Position numbers and translations under genes: made by a program
Shown here: piece after piece, positions 1 through 9,692 of the stretch
How positions within the stretch are numbered: the stretch's first letter is position 1
Layout: every line of letters begins with the position of its first letter
Assembly (NCBI GenBank): GCA_936924635.1
Contig: CAKZHP010000090.1
Span: forward strand, 1 to 12,814
Length of the DNA stretch: 12,814 bases
Origin: an uncultured Propionibacteriaceae bacterium
GTDB lineage: Bacteria; Actinomycetota; Actinomycetes; Propionibacteriales; Propionibacteriaceae
Direction: 5' to 3'
The notes under the pieces: model-generated
What the model was told of the DNA's origin: nothing
Databases searched by the model: none
Seen by the model: the letters and a program-made list of their open reading frames with translations, nothing else

Positions 1-1
1 C

Positions 2-1570
2 GCCGAGGGCGCCTCCCCGGCGCTGATCGTCGAGGGCTTCCTGCACGCCATGGCGACCTACCAGCCCGGGTACGCGGCCGCGCGGCGGTACCTGACGCCG
101 GAGGCGGCCGCGGCGTGGCGACCCGAGGCCAGCGTCACCGTCTATGCCGACGCCGCCCCCCCGACCGCCACGCCTGACGCCCCCGTCACCGTGATCGGGA
201 GGGTCGGGCCGGACGGTGCGTACGCGGCGACCCCGGCCGAGCTGCGAACCCTGGACTTCGGCTTGGTGCAGACCAGCGCGGGCCAGTGGCGCATCTCGAC
301 CCCACCTGCCGGCATCTGGATCTCCCGCTACCTGTTCGCGACGTCCTACGTCAGGACCGACGTCTTCTACCTCGACGGGCCAGGGCGACGGCTGGTGCCG
401 GACCCTCGGTACGTGGCGCAGGGCAACCGGACACCTGGTGCCGTGCTCTCCCTGCTGCTGAGCGGACCGTCCGCATGGCTCGCTCCGGGGGTGACCTCCC
501 TGGTGCCTGAGCAGGCCGCACTGGCGGGCCCGGTCAGCGGGGGGCCGACGGTCCTCGTGCCGTTGACCAGCGCCCCGGCGTCGCCTGAGGGCCGGATGCT
601 GTTCGCCGCCCAGGTGGCTGCCTCGCTGCGCCAGCTGCCCGGCATCGACGGGTTCCGGCTGGTGGTCGACGGCGTCCCGGTCTCGGTCGAGGGGCAACGG
701 GCCGACGGCACCGTGCCGCTGTCGGTGGCCGACCAGCTCGACCCGGTGAACAGCCTGAGCACGCAGCTGTTTGCGCTGCAGAAGAACCACCTGGTGCGGG
801 TGTCCGACGCCAGCACCGAGGCTCCCCGCGTGGTCGCCGGTGACTTCGGCACGAAGACGTGGGAGGCCAGCGCCCTCGCCGTGAGCGTGGACGGGCTGGA
901 GGCCGCCATGGTGGTGCGGACCGCCGCGGGTCAGGACGTGGTCAGGGGGCCTGTCGACGGGGCCGGGGCTCACGTCGTGCTGAGCCACCCCGCCAGCCTG
1001 CTGCGGCCGCAGTTCTCGGCGACCGGCGACCTGTGGGTGATGACCTCGAACGGGCAGCTGACACGCGTGGAGAAGGGTCGTGCGGTGCCGGTGCCCATCC
1101 CCAGCCTCAGCGGGCGGAGCGTGGTGGCCTTCCGCATCTCTCCCGACGGCGGTCGGATGGCGGTGGTCGTGGAGACCAACGGGCAGCGAGAGCTGGTGCT
1201 GCTCCGGGCCGAGCCGAGCGGGGAGTGGTCCGGGTGGCAGAAGGTGCCGCTACGGCGGGACTCGGGTTCGGTCGACCCGGTGCAGGACGTGGGGTGGAGC
1301 TCGGGGACCAGCCTGACCGTACTGGTCGGCCGCGACCGGCCGGCGGTGGTCGAGGTGGACATCGCCGGTGTCTCCGTGCGGGAGGTCGGGCTCGCCGACA
1401 CCTGGAGCGCCGTCACTCTGGCCACCAGCCCGCGCAGTGCCTCCCGCAAGGCGGTGGGGGACTCGACCGGAGTCGTCTGGCTGTACCAGGGCGGCTTCCG
1501 GTGGGTGACGCCCCAGGTCCCGGGAGCAGGAGATGCACCGGCTCTGCGCCTGCCCGCCTATCCCGGTTGA
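2..1570 (+). CDS. lpqB: LpqB-family lipoprotein, 5' end missing
   Basis: The reading frame is open from base 2, and the first codons (..LIVEGFLHAMATYQPGY..) match the conserved 'FLxAMASYxPxY' region of LpqB. The ATG at 50 is therefore internal. About 522 residues are visible; the missing N-terminus should carry the signal peptide and lipobox. A GerMN-type domain lies around visible residues 145-250 (SLLLSGPSAWLAPGV, then LRQLPGIDGFRLVVDG), followed by a C-terminal beta-propeller-like region (from about 255) with repeated 'hxhSxDG' strands. In mycobacteria LpqB is an outer-leaflet lipoprotein that works with the sensor kinase MtrB of MtrAB, affecting cell wall and division. The downstream comF-hpf-secA order supports the call. 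mtrA/mtrB should lie just left of the window. No frameshift is seen. Confidence 0.9.
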   Translation, partial: AEGASPALIVEGFLHAMATYQPGYAAARRYLTPEAAAAWRPEASVTVYADAAPPTATPDAPVTVIGRVGPDGAYAATPAELRTLDFGLVQTSAGQWRISTPPAGIWISRYLFATSYVRTDVFYLDGPGRRLVPDPRYVAQGNRTPGAVLSLLLSGPSAWLAPGVTSLVPEQAALAGPVSGGPTVLVPLTSAPASPEGRMLFAAQVAASLRQLPGIDGFRLVVDGVPVSVEGQRADGTVPLSVADQLDPVNSLSTQLFALQKNHLVRVSDASTEAPRVVAGDFGTKTWEASALAVSVDGLEAAMVVRTAAGQDVVRGPVDGAGAHVVLSHPASLLRPQFSATGDLWVMTSNGQLTRVEKGRAVPVPIPSLSGRSVVAFRISPDGGRMAVVVETNGQRELVLLRAEPSGEWSGWQKVPLRRDSGSVDPVQDVGWSSGTSLTVLVGRDRPAVVEVDIAGVSVREVGLADTWSAVTLATSPRSASRKAVGDSTGVVWLYQGGFRWVTPQVPGAGDAPALRLPAYPG

Positions 1571-1575
1571 TCCGG

Positions 1576-1590
1576 CCGTACTCCGTACGG
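1576..1590 (+). other. Short hairpin after lpqB
   Basis: CCGTAC, TCC loop, GTACGG: a perfect 6-bp stem starting five bases after the lpqB stop. It is short and has no T tract, so it is at best a weak terminator or RNA processing site. The 130-base gap to comF also holds a small palindrome at 1611-1622 (CCTGT-CC-ACAGG). Confidence 0.3.
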
Positions 1591-1611
1591 GTCGTCCGGC
1601 GTCGTCCCTGC

Positions 1612-1649
1612 CTGTCCACAGGAGCAGGCGGCTCCGAGGGCGGTCCACA
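1612..1649 (+). promoter_or_regulatory. Two DnaA-box-like sites
   Basis: CTGTCCACA at 1612-1620 matches the actinobacterial DnaA box TTGTCCACA at 8 of 9 bases. CGGTCCACA at 1641-1649 matches at 7 of 9. Both lie on the same strand in the lpqB-comF gap, 29 bases apart. Two imperfect matches in GC-rich DNA could be chance; no function is shown. Confidence 0.2.
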
Positions 1650-1688
1650 AGCACGGGTCCCCTGCCCCGGCCTGCCAGGGCACAGCGG

Positions 1689-1694
1689 CAGACT
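1689..1694 (+). promoter_or_regulatory. Candidate -10 box of comF
   Basis: CAGACT ends six bases before the proposed GTG start at 1701, the spacing expected if the start codon is the transcript's first codon. It matches TANNNT except for the first base. There is no convincing -35 and no Shine-Dalgarno sequence before this GTG, which also fits a leaderless message. Confidence 0.3.
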
Positions 1695-1700
1695 GGCGGC

Positions 1701-2444
1701 GTGGATCTGCGGGCCTGGCTCTCGACGGCGGGTGACCTGCTGCTCGGCGGCGCCTGCCCCGGGTGCGGCACGCCGGGGAGCGGGGTCTGCCAGGGATGCT
1801 CGGAGGCGGTCGGCGGGGGAGTCGTCGGCCCGCAGCGGCGTGACCTCGACGACTGGCCGGCGGTCTGGAGCGCGGGCACGTACGGCGGGCGGCTGCGCGA
1901 GCTGGTGACGGCCCACAAGGAGCGGGGTGCCCGCACCGCGACGGGCGTCCTCGGTGATGCCCTGGCGCGTTCCGTCGCCGGCCTGGTGCTGGCCGAGGGC
2001 GCCGGCACCGGCCGTCTGCAACTGGCGCCGGTGCCGTCCACGGCCCGCACCCTCCGCGACCGCGGGTACGACTCCGTGCTGCTCCTTGCCCGCCATGCCG
2101 CCCGCCGTCTTGCCGCGGCGGGCCTCGAGGTGGGGGTCACCCGCGCTCTCCACCACACCCGCGCGGTGGGGGACCAGTCACACCTCACGTCGCAGGAGCG
2201 GTGGCAGAACCTGCGCGGAGCTCTCGGCGCTCGGCCCGGACGGCTGCCCGTGGTGGTGGTGGACGACATCGTCACCACCGGCGCCACCATGGCCGAGGCC
2301 TGCCGCGCCGTCCGCGCCGCCGGAGGGGGGCTGCTCGGAGGAGCGACCGTCGCCGGGACCCTGCTGCGTCGATCCGCCGCCGAGCCCCGCACCCGGGGGC
2401 GGGCGGTCGCTGAAGACCCCGCGCCAGATCTGTGCGGACACTGA
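1701..2444 (+). CDS. ComF-family phosphoribosyltransferase
   Basis: A 247-residue protein. N-terminal cysteine pairs (C19-x2-C22 and C30-x2-C33) suggest the small zinc ribbon of ComF proteins. A conserved block LAPVPSTARTLRDRGYD follows, and then the type I phosphoribosyltransferase PRPP-binding motif VVVDDIVTTGAT (Asp-Asp at residues 188-189). The GTG at 1701 is preferred over an in-frame ATG at 1533 because ComF homologues begin with a 'DLRAxLxDLLLGxxCPGC'-like segment, and the extra 56 residues are Arg/Pro/Ser-rich and would overlap lpqB. ComF in naturally competent bacteria is needed for DNA uptake. In actinobacteria this gene is a fixed neighbour of lpqB and hpf with unknown role, so competence should not be assumed. 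It could act on a nucleotide-related substrate. Confidence 0.85.
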   Translation: MDLRAWLSTAGDLLLGGACPGCGTPGSGVCQGCSEAVGGGVVGPQRRDLDDWPAVWSAGTYGGRLRELVTAHKERGARTATGVLGDALARSVAGLVLAEGAGTGRLQLAPVPSTARTLRDRGYDSVLLLARHAARRLAAAGLEVGVTRALHHTRAVGDQSHLTSQERWQNLRGALGARPGRLPVVVVDDIVTTGATMAEACRAVRAAGGGLLGGATVAGTLLRRSAAEPRTRGRAVAEDPAPDLCGH

Positions 2445-2458
2445 GAACTTCGGCACTT

Positions 2459-2474
2459 CGCCGGACCCCCGGCG
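2459..2474 (+). terminator. Hairpin after comF
   Basis: CGCCGG, loop ACCC, CCGGCG: a perfect 6-bp stem 15 bases after the comF stop. It overlaps a 12-bp perfect palindrome CCGGCGCGCCGG at 2469-2480, so an alternative fold exists. There is no T tract, which is common for actinobacterial hairpins, so efficiency is uncertain. Confidence 0.4.
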
Positions 2475-2492
2475 CGCCGGCCAGAGGAGGAG

Positions 2493-2498
2493 TAACCT
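2493..2498 (+). promoter_or_regulatory. Candidate -10 box upstream of hpf
   Basis: TAACCT matches TANNNT and lies in the 175-base comF-hpf gap, 122 bases before the hpf ATG. The predicted transcript start is near 2505. No clear -35 is visible. The hexamer sits between GGAGG (2486-2490) and CCTCC (2496-2500), which could pair. Confidence 0.3.
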
Positions 2499-2504
2499 CC
2501 GTGC

Positions 2505-2609
2505 ATGGCACCTCCTGCCGCACGATCCAGGGTCACCGGCCCAGTCGTGGGCAGGGGTGCTTCGTGCTTCTCGCGGCCGGGAGCAGCCCGGTTGCCGCAC
2601 GCGGTGTGA
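2505..2609 (+). CDS. Possible 34-residue leader peptide before hpf
   Basis: An ATG at 2505 opens a 34-codon frame beginning MAPPAARSRVTG. Its TGA at 2607-2609 shares its last A with the hpf Shine-Dalgarno (AAGGAGG, 2609-2615), ten bases before the hpf ATG. The TAACCT box six bases upstream would make this ATG nearly leaderless. This is the layout of a translationally coupled leader. Against it, third-position G/C is only about 70%, clearly below neighbouring genes, and the peptide resembles nothing I recognise. It may be chance. Confidence 0.22.
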   Translation: MAPPAARSRVTGPVVGRGASCFSRPGAARLPHAV

Positions 2610-2619
2610 AGGAGGACAC

Positions 2620-3246
2620 ATGGACGTTGTCGTCACATCCCGTCGGTGCCACCTGACCGACGCCTTCCGCGAGCAGGTCTCCGAACGGATGAACTCCCTC
2701 GAGAAGATCCGCGACCGGATCATCCGCAGCGAGGTCATGGTGGTCTGCTCCGAGACCCGGCAGCCTGACCAGGCCGTCCGCGTCGAGATCACCCTGGTCG
2801 GCAAGGGGCCCGTCGTGCGGGCCGAGGCCTGCGCCGACGACAAGACGGTGGCGTTCGAGCACGCGCTGGACCGCCTCAAGTCGCAGCTGCTGCGAGCCGC
2901 CGACCGGCGCAAGATGCACCGCGGGCTGCGAGGCGCGCAGTCGATCAAGCACGGTGAGCAGATCAGCCCCGAGCTGCTGCCCGTGCCGGAGGAGGAGGGG
3001 GAGGATGTCCGTCACGTCGCCGGCCTCGAGGTTCACGGCGATGGTCCGCTCGTCGTGCGCGAGAAGCACTTCAGCACCGCGCCGCTCACGCTGGCGCAGG
3101 CGCTGGACGAGATGGAGCTGGTTGGTCACGACTTCTTCCTCTACGTCGACGCCGAGTCCCGCAAGCCGAGCGTCGTCTACCGCCGCAAGGCGTACGACTA
3201 CGGCGTCATCCACCTCGACGTCGACCAGACCGCACCGGCGCACTGA
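2620..3246 (+). CDS. hpf: Long-form ribosome hibernation promoting factor
   Basis: A 208-residue protein with the two-domain layout of long HPF. Residues 1-100 form the S30AE/YfiA ribosome-binding domain (start MDVVVTSRRCHLTDAFRE, with the helix ending ALDRLKSQLLRAADRRK). After an acidic linker (about 105-140, LPVPEEEGED), the C-terminal dimerisation domain runs from about 145 to 203 (VVREKHFSTAPLTLAQALD, then YRRKAYDYGVIHLD). Long HPF binds the 30S decoding region and pairs ribosomes into inactive 100S dimers in stationary phase or stress; this is family knowledge. The start is set by a strong Shine-Dalgarno AAGGAGG at 2609-2615, four bases before the ATG. A terminator follows directly. The long leader suggests its own regulated promoter. 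Confidence 0.95.
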   Translation: MDVVVTSRRCHLTDAFREQVSERMNSLEKIRDRIIRSEVMVVCSETRQPDQAVRVEITLVGKGPVVRAEACADDKTVAFEHALDRLKSQLLRAADRRKMHRGLRGAQSIKHGEQISPELLPVPEEEGEDVRHVAGLEVHGDGPLVVREKHFSTAPLTLAQALDEMELVGHDFFLYVDAESRKPSVVYRRKAYDYGVIHLDVDQTAPAH

Positions 3247-3252
3247 TCCGCC

Positions 3253-3286
3253 TCGGCCCGGCCCGCCTCTGTGTGGGCCGGGCCGA
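3253..3286 (+). terminator. Strong hairpin terminator of hpf
   Basis: A perfect 12-bp stem (TCGGCCCGGCCC pairing with GGGCCGGGCCGA) closes a 10-base loop, starting seven bases after the hpf stop. There is no T tract. It separates hpf from the next gene. Confidence 0.8.
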
Positions 3287-3299
3287 CGGCTGCCAGGGC

Positions 3300-3305
3300 T
3301 AGGCT
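3300..3305 (+). promoter_or_regulatory. Candidate -10 box, leaderless start of glycosylase gene
   Basis: TAGGCT fully matches TANNNT and is followed by exactly seven bases and then the ATG at 3313. No Shine-Dalgarno lies in those seven bases. A TSS at the A of the ATG would give a leaderless message. No good -35 is visible, and the spacer overlaps the right arm of the hpf terminator. Confidence 0.5.
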
Positions 3306-3312
3306 GCCGCGC

Positions 3313-4521
3313 ATGCCGACGCTCACCCTCGCCCAGGCACGCCGGGTGGCCCTCGCCGCGCAGGGTTTCGGGCGGGCCCGCGACAGGCCCGTGGGGATCC
3401 GTCAGGTGCAGGCCGAGATCGACCGTCTGGCCCAGCTGCAGATCGACACCATCAACGTCGTGGAACGGGCGCACTACCTGCCCTTGTACAGCCGGCTCGG
3501 CCCGTACGACACCGCCCTGCTCGACCGCTGCTTCTCCCAGCCGCCGCGGCGGCTCTTCGAGTACTGGGGGCACGCCGCCAGCCTGATCGACGTGCGGCTG
3601 CAGCCGGCGCTCCGGCACCGCATGGCCAAGGCCGCCGACGAGGCGTGGGGGCGCATGCAGAGGATGCAGCGCGAGCACCCCGGCCTGGTGGAACGCGTGT
3701 ACGCCGACGTGGCCGCCGCCCCGCGGGGGCTCACCGCGCGGCAGATCGAGCACGACGAGGAGCGCACCCGCGACCACTGGGGGTGGAACTGGAGCGCGGT
3801 GAAGACGGCCCTGGAGTGGCTGCTGTGGGCCGGGCGGATCACGTCCGCGCGACGCAACAGCCAGTTCGAGCGCGTGTACGCGATCCCGGAGCGTGTGCTG
3901 CCCGCCGCGGTGGTCCAGGCTCCCGACCTGACGCCGGCGGAGGCCGATCTGGTGCTCGTCCGGCGCGCGGTGCGCGCTCTCGGCGTCGGGAGCGTGCGCT
4001 GCATCGCCGACTACTTCCGGATGCCGGCGGCGGCCACGCGTGACGCCCTCACCTCGATGGTGGCCACCGGCGAGGTGGAGCAGGTCGCCGTCACGGGGTG
4101 GACCGACACGGCGTACCTGGACGTGATCGCGCGCCGGCCCCGGCAGGTCGCCGGACGGGCCCTGGTGAGCCCCTTCGACTCCCTGGTCTTCGAGCGGCGG
4201 CGGCTGGAGGCCCTGTTCGGGGTGGACTACCGCATCGAGATCTACGTGCCAGAGCCGCAGCGCCGCTTCGGGTACTACGTGTACCTGTTCTGCCTGGGGG
4301 AGGCGATCGTGGCCCGCGTCGACCTGAAGGCGGACCGGCGTGCCGGCGTGCTGCGGGTGCAGGCGGCCTGGCGCGAGCCGTCCGCGGCGGTGGACGACGA
4401 CCGGGTGGCGGCCGAGCTGGCGGCGGAGCTGCAGACGATGGCGTCGTGGCTGGGGCTACGGTCGGTCGACGTGACCGGCCGGGGAGACCTCGCGCCCGCG
4501 CTGCGGCGTACGCACGCCTGA
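3313..4521 (+). CDS. YcaQ/AlkX-type winged-helix DNA glycosylase
   Basis: A 402-residue protein of the HTH_42 family, usually annotated 'winged helix DNA-binding domain / crosslink repair DNA glycosylase YcaQ family'. The N-terminal block LAQLQIDTINVVERAHYLPL (39-58) contains Q43-I-D45, the Q-hydrophobic-D catalytic pattern of YcaQ/AlkX; AlkZ has Q-x-Q instead. Other family signatures are the YWGHAASLI segment near 80, and LVSPFDSLVFERRRLEALFG followed by YRIEIYVP and VARVDLKADR in the C-terminal third. Known members excise N7-alkylguanines and unhook interstrand crosslinks, notably nitrogen mustards. The ATG at 3313 is chosen because homologues start 'LTLxQARRxALAAQGF' and a promoter-like TAGGCT sits seven bases upstream. 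It is flanked by hairpins and so is probably transcribed alone. Confidence 0.85.
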   Translation: MPTLTLAQARRVALAAQGFGRARDRPVGIRQVQAEIDRLAQLQIDTINVVERAHYLPLYSRLGPYDTALLDRCFSQPPRRLFEYWGHAASLIDVRLQPALRHRMAKAADEAWGRMQRMQREHPGLVERVYADVAAAPRGLTARQIEHDEERTRDHWGWNWSAVKTALEWLLWAGRITSARRNSQFERVYAIPERVLPAAVVQAPDLTPAEADLVLVRRAVRALGVGSVRCIADYFRMPAAATRDALTSMVATGEVEQVAVTGWTDTAYLDVIARRPRQVAGRALVSPFDSLVFERRRLEALFGVDYRIEIYVPEPQRRFGYYVYLFCLGEAIVARVDLKADRRAGVLRVQAAWREPSAAVDDDRVAAELAAELQTMASWLGLRSVDVTGRGDLAPALRRTHA

Positions 4522-4529
4522 GCCGCGCC

Positions 4530-4558
4530 GGGCCACGGCGGCAGCGGTCGCCGGGCCC
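4530..4558 (+). terminator. Hairpin after the glycosylase gene
   Basis: GGGCC(A)CGGCG pairs with CGCCGGGCCC: a 10-bp stem with one bulged A and an 8-base loop, eight bases after the stop. It ends two bases before the putative secA -10 box, so it occupies the secA promoter spacer and might also affect secA initiation. Confidence 0.6.
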
Positions 4559-4560
4559 AC

Positions 4561-4566
4561 TAGGAT
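4561..4566 (+). promoter_or_regulatory. Candidate -10 box of secA
   Basis: TAGGAT matches TANNNT. The predicted TSS near 4573 would give a leader of about 37 bases containing GGGGAGGAAG (4588-4597). The -35 region (GCGGCA at 4538-4543, 17-base spacer) matches TTGACA at only three positions. Confidence 0.45.
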
Positions 4567-4609
4567 GGTCCGGACCCCGCGACGGGCGGGGAGGAAGTGA
4601 GAATCCGGC

Positions 4610-7594
<2,985 letters not shown>

Positions 7595-7618
7595 CCAGCG
7601 GTTCTCAGCTCGACTGAT

Positions 7619-7651
7619 GGGCCGGCCCCCGGGTGTCACCGGGGTCGGCCC
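7619..7651. terminator. Hairpin between convergent secA and DUF6459 gene
   Basis: GGGCCGGCCCC pairs with GGGGTCGGCCC: an 11-bp stem with one G-T wobble and an 11-base loop, 24 bases after the secA stop. It is symmetric enough to act from either side. In the remaining 7652-7761 I see only GC-rich sequence with a GGCCCCGGC direct repeat and no gene. Confidence 0.65.
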
Positions 7652-7761
7652 TCGGTACGTCTGGAGCGCGCCCCGGGCGAACCGGCCCTGGCGGGGTGGG
7701 CCCCGGCTGCTCCGAGGCCCCGGCGCGGGAGGCCCCTGCCCGTGCCGCACGAGCAGCAGCC

Positions 7762-8295
7762 TCAGCCCGGCAGCACGATCAGGTCGCTGACGTACCACCT
7801 CCCCGACTCGCGCTGCAGGCGCATGGCGGCCGCTCCCGAGCGCTGGCCCCGGGAGAGCCGGAGGGAGACCTCGGCCGCCTCCGGGTGAGGCATCTGCACC
7901 CGCACCGAGGCGAGCACGACCGGGGGCTGGTGACGGTCGGCCCGGGCCCGGTCGATGATCACGGTGAGTGCGTCCTCCTCGAACCACCGGGCCAGCTGCT
8001 GCGGCGGGCGCAGGCCACGCAGCGCCTCGACCAGCGTGCGGCTCAGCAGCACGGCGGCGCCCCTGACCGCGGGTGGGACAGGGCCGCACTCCTCGACGAC
8101 CGGGTCGTCCTCCAGGATCGGGAGAGCGGGCTGCCCGGCGGGGTGCGGGTCCGGCGGGCCGCCGGTCACCTCGTCCCAGCTGTGGGCGGGGACACCGTAC
8201 GGGATCACCAGCCGGCGCACCGTGAGCCGCGGCGGGTCCTGGGCCGGGCACGTGTCGAGGATCGCGGTCTGCTGGGGCACGGAGAACGGGGGCAT
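7762..8295 (-). CDS. Rv3235-family (DUF6459) protein
   Basis: A 177-residue protein without signal peptide or membrane segment. Residues 1-75 are Pro-rich and probably disordered. Residues 78-177 form a compact alpha+beta domain (LVEALRGLRPPQQLARWF, VRVQMPHPEAAEVSLRL, RWYVSDLIVL). The 'LVExLxGxRPxxQLxRW' helix and the strand pattern are those of the actinobacterial Rv3235 family, often found near secA. No function is known to me; the domain looks like an NTF2/SnoaL-type fold, which is inference. The ATG at 8295 is the first methionine before the conserved domain with usable spacing, but GTG codons just upstream are possible. It is convergent with secA and 104 bases downstream of the membrane-protein gene, so it may be co-transcribed with it. 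Confidence 0.7.
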   Translation of the reverse strand: MPPFSVPQQTAILDTCPAQDPPRLTVRRLVIPYGVPAHSWDEVTGGPPDPHPAGQPALPILEDDPVVEECGPVPPAVRGAAVLLSRTLVEALRGLRPPQQLARWFEEDALTVIIDRARADRHQPPVVLASVRVQMPHPEAAEVSLRLSRGQRSGAAAMRLQRESGRWYVSDLIVLPG

Positions 8296-8357
8296 GGCCA
8301 CAGCGTCCACCACCGGTCTGACACCCAGACGGCCAGGAGCCGTCCCCGCAGCAGATC

Positions 8358-8366
8358 TGTGGACAA
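8358..8366 (-). promoter_or_regulatory. Perfect actinobacterial-type DnaA box
   Basis: TGTGGACAA on the + strand reads TTGTCCACA on the - strand, identical to the Streptomyces-type DnaA box. It is single, about 63 bases upstream of the DUF6459 start in the 104-base gap after the membrane-protein gene. A single 9-mer could be chance. Confidence 0.35.
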
Positions 8367-8399
8367 CTTCCGGCCCGACCGGGGGGTAGCGGGCTGGGG

Positions 8400-9692
8400 T
8401 CAGGGCGAGAAGAGCAGCACCAGGCCGCCGACGGTGTACAGCACCATCACGGCCAGCATCGGCACCTGCGCCCGGACTGCGCGCTCGGGCCGCAGCAGGG
8501 CGACCGCCCGGTCGTGGGCCGCGACCACGCCCACGACGTGGCCGCCGAGGATGAACAGCAGCTGGAGCAGGGCGGTCACGGTCGGGTAGGTGAGGAACGT
8601 GGCGACCACACCGCGCTCGGCGGTGCCCAGCACGTCCCAGCCCCGCCCGAGCGGGTCGCTGAGCTGGATCACCGTCCGCTGGCCCTCGATGACCAGCAGG
8701 GTCAGGTAATGCCCGAGGGCGTACCCGACGACGATCGGCACCAGGCCCACGGCCATGGCGTCGGCCAGCCGGGGCAGTGACAGGGGAGCGCGCAGGTGGG
8801 GCCGCATCGCCGCGCACGCCGCCACGTACGTGCCGGCCACGACGAGGAGGGACCCGAGCAGCCCCGCCGTGCCCCACAGCTCGCGGGGGGCCGTGGAGGC
8901 CTGCACGGCCCGTACCCACACCGTCGTGGAGCCGAAGCTGTCGAACGCGGTGCCCGCGAGCAGGGCGCAGGCCAGGGCCGCCGACCAGCGGGGCAGGTCC
9001 TCGTGGAGCAGCCCGCGCAGCGGGTTCGCCAGGCGGAGCCCCTCGGGGGCGCGCTGCAGGGGCGAGAGGCGGGAGACCAGGCGTGCGTACGCGTCGAAGG
9101 GATCGGCCGAACCGACCCACGCCCGCCGCACCAGCGACCCGCCGACCACGACGACCAACCACGCGACGACCCAGCCGCGCAGCACGCCTAGGCTGGTGCG
9201 TCCCGGCTCCACCAGCTCCAGCCACGAGAACGCGACGATCCCCAGCGCCGCCGGCCAGACGCCCGCCCCAGGTTCCGGGTCGAGGGGCGAGCGCAGCACC
9301 GTACGCACCGGGTGGAGCGCGGACCAGACGGGGCCGGCCAGCAGGGAGACCGGGACCAGCCCCACCCAGGTGACGACGAACACCCAGCCGAAGACGGGGT
9401 TGATGATGCGGTCTGGGCCCGCGACCAGAGCCAGGGCGAGCCACCCCGCGACGAGCAGCACCAGCACCCGGGCGGTCCAGGCGACCACCGGGTGGCGCAC
9501 CAGGGCGGTCAGCCGTGGCAGCGGGCGGCCGCGCAGGCCGGCGTACCGGGGCTCACGCCAGGCCTTCGCCAGCAGCCAGAAGGTGACGACGAGGACGATC
9601 GCCGACCCCAGCAGGACCAGCCCGAACGGCAGCGGCAGGTCCCGGCGGCTACCGATGCCGTGGAGAGGGAGGAGCAGCGCCTCAGCGGACAT
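8400..9692 (-). CDS. Polytopic membrane protein, 'fenitrothion hydrolase'-like
   Basis: A 430-residue integral membrane protein with about ten predicted helices (roughly 23-42, 72-92, 99-120, 145-161, 171-187, 236-251, 275-292, 313-335, 362-390, 408-427). It has a short N-terminal segment HGIGSRRDLPLPF and conserved-looking His positions in or near helices: H11, H328 (GHYLTLLVIEGQ), H385 and H393 (GHVVGVVAAHDRA). These blocks resemble proteins annotated 'fenitrothion hydrolase' (Fed/FdlB) in actinobacteria and Burkholderia. That label comes from one pesticide-degrading strain and is probably not the native role. The ATG overlaps the end of the cupredoxin-like lipoprotein gene by 11 bases, so translation is probably coupled and the products may form a complex. 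The spaced histidines suggest metal or haem binding; this is inference. Confidence 0.7.
   Translation of the reverse strand: MSAEALLLPLHGIGSRRDLPLPFGLVLLGSAIVLVVTFWLLAKAWREPRYAGLRGRPLPRLTALVRHPVVAWTARVLVLLVAGWLALALVAGPDRIINPVFGWVFVVTWVGLVPVSLLAGPVWSALHPVRTVLRSPLDPEPGAGVWPAALGIVAFSWLELVEPGRTSLGVLRGWVVAWLVVVVGGSLVRRAWVGSADPFDAYARLVSRLSPLQRAPEGLRLANPLRGLLHEDLPRWSAALACALLAGTAFDSFGSTTVWVRAVQASTAPRELWGTAGLLGSLLVVAGTYVAACAAMRPHLRAPLSLPRLADAMAVGLVPIVVGYALGHYLTLLVIEGQRTVIQLSDPLGRGWDVLGTAERGVVATFLTYPTVTALLQLLFILGGHVVGVVAAHDRAVALLRPERAVRAQVPMLAVMVLYTVGGLVLLFSP

Noticed and set aside
1533..1700. ATG at 1533 as the comF start
   Set aside because: It would overlap lpqB by 38 bases and add 56 Arg/Pro-rich residues not expected in ComF; GTG 1701 fits the family N-terminus.
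859..1908. Plus-strand frame of 349 codons overlapping lpqB and comF
   Set aside because: Gly/Arg/Ala-rich frame-shifted translation of lpqB with no recognisable domain.
1672..3299. CTGCCAGGGC shared at 1672-1681 and 3290-3299, upstream of two genes
   Set aside because: A 10-mer of this composition is likely to recur by chance in 12.8 kb of such GC-rich DNA, and the distances to the two starts differ.
8296..9444. N-terminal extension of the DUF6459 gene to 9444
   Set aside because: It would overlap the whole membrane-protein gene in another frame and gives Arg/Pro/Gly-rich low-complexity sequence. The conserved domain needs only the part after 8295.
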